From JANSYP01 sp038751255 (GTDB lineage: Bacteria; Pseudomonadota; Alphaproteobacteria; Rhodobacterales; Rhodobacteraceae): a stretch of DNA of 64,000 nt. A program made the translations under genes and the position numbers. Shown here one piece after another: positions 58,931 to 64,000 of this stretch. The stretch's first letter is position 1; each line of letters opens with the position of its first letter. Under the pieces are notes generated by a model. The model made no database searches. It was not told the DNA's origin and worked only from the letters and a program-made list of their open reading frames with translations. The stretch covers positions 1 to 64,000 of the forward strand of contig JBCDGN010000005.1 of assembly GCA_038751255.1 (NCBI GenBank). Reading direction: 5' to 3'.

Positions 58931-60184
58931 TCAATCAGGTAAGAGCAATGCATTGAATTCAGAGTTACTGCGGATGAAATTTGCCTGGCATTCAAGCGCT
59001 TTGTCGATGAGCGGTGCGGCGTAAAGGCGCGGTCCCTGCCAAAGCGCGGGGCTCACCAAAAGCGTCTCACGGGGCAAACCGGCCTCGCGCCAGTCGGGAC
59101 GCTCTGAAAGACCCACCTCGCCCAAAGCGCCGATCAGCAGCCCCGGTTCTGGTGGCTTTGCGACCCTCCAACGATTGTCCCATAGACCAGGCACTGGAAC
59201 CGGCGGTGCCACCGCAGCAGGCTCTCGCCCGACGTGAAGGACACTCTTCCTGCAGTGGCACAGACAACCGTGCAGGGTCACACGGCGCCCGTCTGCAAGG
59301 TCCTTCAAGGCTGAGCGGAGTGCGGAAAATCGTGGCCGGTAACTGTTCCCAGACACCCAGCAAAGCGCGGCGGCGAAGAGCCTCCACGCCGTATCGTCCG
59401 GCAGAGCGAACAGTTTTTCTTTATCAAACTGTACTTCACCAACCTCTTGTCGTGCGATTTGGGTCGCAGCCAATATCGATTGTTGTCCGAGGGCAGAACG
59501 CGCTGCCGCCATCCGTGCTGCAGTATCAGAAAGGGTTTCAGAGTTTAGACCAAGATCACTGAGGCCATCCAAAAGGCGCCGGGCGCGCACCCGGTCGAAC
59601 CGAGCATCATCATTGCTGGGATCATCGGCCCAAGCGACCCCGCGCACCGTCAGCTCGTCGCGCAGAACTGAACGGTGTACCCGCAGCAACGGACGCAGCC
59701 AAACAAGCGGCGCGTTGGGGTCTCTCCGCAGAAGAGACATTCCTGCCAAACCGTCGACGCCGGACCCTCGCGCCAAACGCAAAAGCACGGTTTCGGCTTG
59801 ATCCTCCAAGGTATGACCCAGGCAAATATGCGTCAGACCACGTTGAGCGGCCCATTTTCTGAGGAGGGCATAGCGAAGATCACGCGCAGCGGCTTGAAGA
59901 TTGCCCTGCATCTGCCACGCTGGATCGGACAGGCACGCATGGGCCACGCCGAGGTCTTTCGCCTGTCCCGCAACCAAGGCGATTTCTTGCTTCGCCTCTG
60001 GTCTTAATCCGTGATCGACGCTCGCGGCCTCGAGTGTAATCCCGCGGTTCTGCGACCAATCGGCCAACAGCGTCAGCAGGGCCATGCTGTCCCCGCCGCC
60101 AGAGACAGCAACCCCAAGACGGACCTTGGAAACATCGGATAGCGCCGACTCCAGGGCCTGCGCAAGAGCATCGGCTGGGCTCAC
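58931..60184 (-). CDS. tilS: tRNA(Ile)-lysidine synthase
   Basis: 417 residues. The N-terminal PP-loop ATPase motif SGGGDS (residues 28-33) and HGLRPEAKQE mark TilS. The enzyme attaches lysine to C34 of tRNA-Ile(CAU) so that it reads AUA. The C-terminal part is poorly conserved, as usual in this family. Its start overlaps the cpoB stop by 4 bases. Confidence 0.94.
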   Translation of the reverse strand: MSPADALAQALESALSDVSKVRLGVAVSGGGDSMALLTLLADWSQNRGITLEAASVDHGLRPEAKQEIALVAGQAKDLGVAHACLSDPAWQMQGNLQAAARDLRYALLRKWAAQRGLTHICLGHTLEDQAETVLLRLARGSGVDGLAGMSLLRRDPNAPLVWLRPLLRVHRSVLRDELTVRGVAWADDPSNDDARFDRVRARRLLDGLSDLGLNSETLSDTAARMAAARSALGQQSILAATQIARQEVGEVQFDKEKLFALPDDTAWRLFAAALCWVSGNSYRPRFSALRSALKDLADGRRVTLHGCLCHCRKSVLHVGREPAAVAPPVPVPGLWDNRWRVAKPPEPGLLIGALGEVGLSERPDWREAGLPRETLLVSPALWQGPRLYAAPLIDKALECQANFIRSNSEFNALLLPD

Positions 60185-61032
60185 GCCGCGCAGGACATTC
60201 CCGCCAATGCGGTCTCAGCCCGCTGGGCGGCCGCGGTGCCGGGATAGACCCGACGAACTTGATCGAGCGTCAAGCAGGCTTCCGGAGTTTGTTCGAGCTT
60301 GTGCAACGCCTCGCCAAGGCTGGTCAAAGCATCGGCGGCAAGCGCAGGATCGTTGAGCTCGGCCAGGGTATATGCCTCCAGATAGGCGCGTCCGGCTTCC
60401 GGCACGCGGTCGAGCCCATGAAGCGCCGCACCACGCAACATCTGGGCCTCAGCGGTAAGCGGGCTGCCAGGATAAGCCACCAAGAAGGCATCTAGTTTCG
60501 CCAGCCCATCCGCATGATCGCCTTGATCGACCGCAGTCATCGCCGCCTCAAAATCGGCGGTCTCCGCTACGGCGAATTGGGCCGGCGCGTTTGGATTGGT
60601 AGAGGGCGCAGGAGGCGCGAGCGGTGTTGCGGGTTCTTCCGTGCCGCCCCCTAAGGTCGCTGTCGGTGGGATCTGTCCCAAATCGCCACCTTCCAACTCG
60701 ACCATACGAAATTCCAGATCGCCCAGCCGGTTGGTGCCATCTTTCACGATCCGGTCGATCCGGAAAGCAAGCTCTTCGGTTTGCGCGGTCAGCGCCCGCA
60801 CTTGACGCTCTAGCCCGTCGAGCCGTTCAAGCGGTCCAGTGACATCGGCGGGCGCGGTCTCTGTTGCCTCGCCAACAGGCGTGCTCGGCGCCAATTCGGC
60901 GCGCAACTGCTGCAGTTCAACACGCAGCGTGGTGAGCTCTCGCTGCATATCCGCCAGGGTCGCAGCGCGATCCTGGGCCAGCGCAACTGAGCCCCAAATC
61001 ATCGCAAAACAAATCGCAAGGACACGGATCAT
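60181..61032 (-). CDS. cpoB: Tol-Pal system protein CpoB (YbgF)
   Basis: 283 residues. A signal peptide (MIRVLAICFAMIWGSVALAQ) is followed by a coiled coil (LADMQRELTTLRVELQQLRAEL), a Pro/Ala-rich linker and C-terminal TPR repeats (AMTAVDQGDHADGLAKLDAF onward). It coordinates outer-membrane constriction with wall synthesis at division. The ATG at 61032 overlaps the pal stop (ATGA). Confidence 0.92.
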   Translation of the reverse strand: MIRVLAICFAMIWGSVALAQDRAATLADMQRELTTLRVELQQLRAELAPSTPVGEATETAPADVTGPLERLDGLERQVRALTAQTEELAFRIDRIVKDGTNRLGDLEFRMVELEGGDLGQIPPTATLGGGTEEPATPLAPPAPSTNPNAPAQFAVAETADFEAAMTAVDQGDHADGLAKLDAFLVAYPGSPLTAEAQMLRGAALHGLDRVPEAGRAYLEAYTLAELNDPALAADALTSLGEALHKLEQTPEACLTLDQVRRVYPGTAAAQRAETALAGMSCAA

Positions 61033-61499
61033 GTGGTTTCCCCCCCGGCTATGACCAAGGTAACTGCCCGGCGATTGCGCGCATAGCAAGCTTCGTTAGA
61101 ACAAATCTCAATCGGCCGTTCCTTGCCAAAGCTCACGGTGTCGAGCCGACCATCGGCGACACCGCGAGCAACCAGGAACTCCTTCACCGCGGCCGCACGG
61201 CGCGCGCCCAGGGCAAGGTTGTACTCGCGCGTGCCCTGTTCATCGGCATGGCCTTCGATCCGAGCGTTGAAGGTAGGGTTGTCAATCAGCCAACGCGCTT
61301 GGCCTTCGAGCGTTTGCCGAGCCTGCGCCGACAAAACCGCCTCATCCACTGCAAAAAGCACTCGGTCACCGACAACCGCTTTGAAATACTCCTGGCTTTG
61401 TGGATTGCCCGCGGCCCCTGGCAAACTTGCCGTAGGCTCGGTCAGGTTCGAGCAGGCCGCCAGACCGAAGACAAAGAGAAGACTGAAAAGACGCTGCAT
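61029..61499 (-). CDS. pal: peptidoglycan-associated lipoprotein Pal
   Basis: 156 residues. A lipoprotein signal (MQRLFSLLFVFGLAAC) gives the lipidated Cys. The OmpA-like domain carries the peptidoglycan-binding signature ARIEGHADEQGTREYNLALGARRAAAVKEFL. It anchors the outer membrane to the wall and binds TolB. The start at 61499 is set by the lipobox; the frame is open further upstream into tolB. Confidence 0.96.
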   Translation of the reverse strand: MQRLFSLLFVFGLAACSNLTEPTASLPGAAGNPQSQEYFKAVVGDRVLFAVDEAVLSAQARQTLEGQARWLIDNPTFNARIEGHADEQGTREYNLALGARRAAAVKEFLVARGVADGRLDTVSFGKERPIEICSNEACYARNRRAVTLVIAGGETT

Positions 61500-61503
61500 A
61501 TGC

Positions 61504-62823
61504 TTACTCCAAAAGCGGCGACCAGGCTGGATCAGAAGCCGGGCCCGGCGTTGCCACCGGACGCAGATTACGGCCTGTGACGTCCACCGAAAAGAGCTGC
61601 GCACCACCCGCGGCGCCCGGGCTTTCACGGGTGAACATCAAAACCCGACCATTGGGCGCCCAACTTGGGCTTTCGTCCAGGAAAGACGCCGTCAAAAGCC
61701 GTTCTTCACTGCCATCTGGACGCATGACACCGATATGGAACCGTCCCTGGTGCTGCTTGGTGAAAGCGATCAGATCGCCTTTGGGCGACCAGACCGGTGT
61801 GCCGTAGCGGCCCGGCCCGAAACTGATCCGCTCCACGCCAGAGCCATCGGCCTTCATGATGTAGAGTTGTTGGTTGCCAGACCGGTCGCTTTCAAAGACG
61901 ATTCTTTCCCCGTCAGGCGCATAGCTGGGCGCGGTTTCGATAGATGGTGCATTGGTCAGGCGCGTGCGGGTCCCGCTGGCCAAATCCAAACGATAGAGAT
62001 CGGTATTTCCGCGTTCTGCCAGAGAAAAGAGCACTGAGTTTCCATCGGGCGTAAAGCGCGGCGAAAACGTCATACTGCCGGGCTGATCGTCCAGCGCACG
62101 GGTTTTCAGGGTCTCGGTGTCCATCAACGTGATCTGCGGACGACCCGAGGCATAAGATGTGTAGATCAGCTGTCGCCCTTGAGGGGACAGGCGCGGAGCC
62201 AGTACCAAACCGCCTGGTGCGGTGAGATAGCTTTGATTGGCGCCGTCATAGTCCATGATGGCAAGCCGCTTGTCGCGCGCGTCTTTCGGTCCGCTTTCAG
62301 CGACATAGACCACACGACTGTCGAAATAGCCGCCTTCGCCGGTGATCCGCGAATAGATTGCATCGGCAACCTTATGGGCGATCCGGCGCCAGGATTCCTC
62401 TGGCGCGGTGAACTGTAGCCCTTCACCGAGCGCTGTTTCCGCGAAAACATCGAACAGCCGGAACTGGACGGTGATCTGGTCGCCATTTTTCAGCACACGA
62501 CCGGTTGCTAGGGCCTGGGCATTGATTTTTTGCCAATCGGAGTATCCGACAGGACTATCGAAACTTGTGACGGGCGAGATAAACGCGTCAGACGGGATCG
62601 GTCGGAAAATACCGCTGCCTGAGAGATCCGCCCGGACCACCCCAACAATTTGCGCAGCAGTTTCTGCGAGGAAGGGATCCGACGTCAGGAAGTCCGGTAT
62701 CGCGATGGGCACAGGCTCCACCACCCCTTCGGTGATCTCAATGCGCAACGGCCCGCGCGTGTCTTGTGCCAGCGCTGGCAAAGCCAGGCTTGCCAAAAGC
62801 AAAAAAAGGAGTCCCCTCAGCAT
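61504..62823 (-). CDS. tolB: Tol-Pal translocation protein TolB
   Basis: 439 residues: a signal peptide (LLFLLLASLALPALAQ), an N-terminal alpha/beta domain, and a C-terminal beta-propeller with repeated blocks such as FTPDGNSVLFSLAERGNTDLYRLDL and YAPDGERIVFESDRSGNQQLY. It is periplasmic and binds Pal and TolA. The pal start lies 4 bases downstream. Confidence 0.96.
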   Translation of the reverse strand: MLRGLLFLLLASLALPALAQDTRGPLRIEITEGVVEPVPIAIPDFLTSDPFLAETAAQIVGVVRADLSGSGIFRPIPSDAFISPVTSFDSPVGYSDWQKINAQALATGRVLKNGDQITVQFRLFDVFAETALGEGLQFTAPEESWRRIAHKVADAIYSRITGEGGYFDSRVVYVAESGPKDARDKRLAIMDYDGANQSYLTAPGGLVLAPRLSPQGRQLIYTSYASGRPQITLMDTETLKTRALDDQPGSMTFSPRFTPDGNSVLFSLAERGNTDLYRLDLASGTRTRLTNAPSIETAPSYAPDGERIVFESDRSGNQQLYIMKADGSGVERISFGPGRYGTPVWSPKGDLIAFTKQHQGRFHIGVMRPDGSEERLLTASFLDESPSWAPNGRVLMFTRESPGAAGGAQLFSVDVTGRNLRPVATPGPASDPAWSPLLE

Positions 62824-62826
62824 CGC

Positions 62827-63708
62827 TTAGCGTCCCCGCATCTTGTCAGGATTGAACACCATCTCAATCTCCTGCCAGTGTGCATATTTTTCCCGCGGAA
62901 GCGGATAACCCTGACCGCCGCAGCGCAATATCGCACGCCGTGCGACCTGATAGGCTTGATCCGCCGCGTCCTGAGAGCCGCCCTCAAAATCGATAAGACG
63001 CAAGCTGTCGCTGACCGGGCGGCCTTCGGGTGACATCTGCATCCAGACGGTGACTGTCACACGAGCCGCGTCCCGGGACAGCGCGCCAAAGTTCCAGCAT
63101 TGCCCCACAGCCAACCGGAGCCCGTCGCGCTCCACCGATGTCAGGGGCGGCCCCGGAGGAGATTGCGGTGCAGGCGCGGTCGGCACAGGGGCAGGCTCTG
63201 CTACGGCATTGGGCTCTGTCAATGCTTCAGCCAGAGGCTCTGCGATGGCACTGCTTTCAGGCCGTCTGCCCGGACGTGGCGCATCAGGCGGTGCTTGCAG
63301 ATCTGGAACCGGCTCCGGCGCCAGTCTTTCGGCGGTTGCAAGCGGCGCTTCTTCTCGGAGTGGCGGATCGGGGGGCAAATCAGGCTCTGGTAGAGGCAGC
63401 GGCTGCAGCGCCTCCTGCGGCAAGTCCGAGCGCACCGCGCGATCGGGCGGTGGTGGTGCTGGCAGCAGCGCCACACGATCTGCGTGCGAGGACGGGGCGA
63501 CGGGATCAAGCGCCGGACCCTCTTGGAAATTTTGGGCAAGCGCAGGTAGAGCTGGGGCGGCAACCTCTAATGCCTCTGGAGCAACCAACCGGACGGGAAT
63601 AGTCTCGGGCAAAGCGGCTTGCGGCGCGGCTTGCGGTGCCCAATCAAGCATCGCCCAAATCAGTAAAGCGCCATGGCCTACGCCTGAGATGACAATGCCT
63701 AGGTTCAC
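62827..63708 (-). CDS. tolA: TolA-like energy transducer
   Basis: 293 residues. One N-terminal membrane helix is followed by a very long Pro/Ala/Glu-rich linker (about 40-195) and a C-terminal domain (LRLAVGQCWNFGALSRDAARVTVTVWM). The linker is Pro-rich rather than the Ala/Lys helix of E. coli TolA, as usual in alphaproteobacteria. Position between tolR and tolB supports the call. It spans the periplasm and couples the TolQR motor to TolB/Pal. Confidence 0.87.
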   Translation of the reverse strand: MNLGIVISGVGHGALLIWAMLDWAPQAAPQAALPETIPVRLVAPEALEVAAPALPALAQNFQEGPALDPVAPSSHADRVALLPAPPPPDRAVRSDLPQEALQPLPLPEPDLPPDPPLREEAPLATAERLAPEPVPDLQAPPDAPRPGRRPESSAIAEPLAEALTEPNAVAEPAPVPTAPAPQSPPGPPLTSVERDGLRLAVGQCWNFGALSRDAARVTVTVWMQMSPEGRPVSDSLRLIDFEGGSQDAADQAYQVARRAILRCGGQGYPLPREKYAHWQEIEMVFNPDKMRGR

Positions 63709-64000
63709 TCTGAGATCTCCGGCGCATCAAGGCGCGGCCCACCATCATCGGTGATCAACCCGATTGACGTAAATCCGCCAGCGGTCAACGCCCCCATGAC
63801 CTGCATCACTTGCGCATAAGGAATGGTCCCATCAGCGCGGAGGTATATCTGACGATCTCGACGCTCATGTGCAATCGCGCTCAGCCGCGTGACCAGGGTC
63901 TGCGGCACAATCTCGGTCTCCTCGATCAAGATCCTGCCGTCACCCGCGAGAGTCACGGTCAACGGCGGCTCTTCTGGCGTTGGCAAAGGCGGGGCGGCGC
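63705..64000 (-). CDS. tolR: TolR, partial (runs off the window)
   Basis: The C-terminal ~97 residues of an ExbD/TolR protein: periplasmic region LTVTLAGDGRILIEETEIVP, IYLRADGTIPYAQVMQVMGAL and AGGFTSIGLITD. The reading frame is open to the window edge, so the N-terminal membrane helix lies beyond 64000. TolR forms the proton-driven motor with TolQ. It overlaps the tolA start by 4 bases. Confidence 0.93.
   Translation of the reverse strand, partial: AAPPLPTPEEPPLTVTLAGDGRILIEETEIVPQTLVTRLSAIAHERRDRQIYLRADGTIPYAQVMQVMGALTAGGFTSIGLITDDGGPRLDAPEISE

Noticed and set aside
63050..63754. Gly/Ser/Ala-rich open frame opposite tolA
   Set aside because: The repeat-like sequence is the complement of the Pro/Ala/Glu linker of TolA.
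1..64000. tRNA, rRNA, CRISPR, insertion sequence or prophage
   Set aside because: Looked for on both strands by eye; no cloverleaf set, repeat-spacer array, transposase or phage gene was recognised.

Overview
The window looks like chromosomal DNA of an alphaproteobacterium of the Rhodobacterales (Roseobacter) type. The evidence is a set of gene orders usual in that group: ctaC-ctaB-small ORF-ctaG-ctaE next to surf1, mreBCD-mrdA-rodA, tolR-tolA-tolB-pal-cpoB-tilS-ftsH, an FeS-type bacterial cryptochrome/photolyase, an HvrA-like H-NS protein, and short ATGA/GTGA gene overlaps. No tRNA or rRNA genes, insertion sequences, prophage or CRISPR array were seen. This is mostly core genome, and nothing in it is clearly a new defence or mobile system. 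The most notable signals are regulatory: a leucine leader/attenuator, candidate CtrA sites, metal-sensor and TetR operators, and several inverted repeats. A few unusual protein architectures also stand out.

Region 1 (1-9956): a 557-base non-coding leader, then dnaA and dnaN. Next comes an insert holding a di-heme cytochrome c, a SmtA-type metallothionein with its ArsR/SmtB sensor, a SnoaL-fold protein and a broken 'amino acid synthesis' (DUF1185-like) gene. recF follows. gyrB, which often follows recF, is absent; its place is taken by a glutaminase fused to STAS and cyclic-nucleotide-binding domains, convergent with a LysR regulator.

Region 2 (9957-24270): paired hairpins and a small unknown ORF, an FeS-BCP photolyase with an SDR partner, and a secreted beta-propeller-like protein. 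A Leu-rich leader peptide with alternative hairpins precedes a cupin gene and leuA. clpS follows on the other strand. The rod-shape operon mreB-mreC-mreD-mrdA-rodA (plus ghrA) comes next, then sseB-like and uracil-DNA-glycosylase-like genes.

Region 3 (24271-37908): a gene-poor 515-base stretch, an H-NS-like gene, two alpha/beta hydrolases, a small secreted protein, parC, an SH3-domain protein, idi and a lytic transglycosylase. It ends with the minus-strand operon surf1-thrC-M16 peptidase-GNAT.

Region 4 (37909-50861): the aa3 oxidase assembly operon ctaC-ctaB-orf-ctaG-ctaE, ended by a 12-bp-stem terminator. Then tldD, dprA (with a CtrA-like site), topA, a TetR/VOC divergent pair with twin operators, scoA-VOC-scoB-GNAT, and a HAD-like protein with a degenerate motif I.

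Region 5 (50862-64000): the ligase-associated helicase gene and pdeM flank an MFS transporter, with no ligase in sight. folD, ftsH, tilS and the Tol-Pal genes follow on the minus strand; tolR runs off the window.
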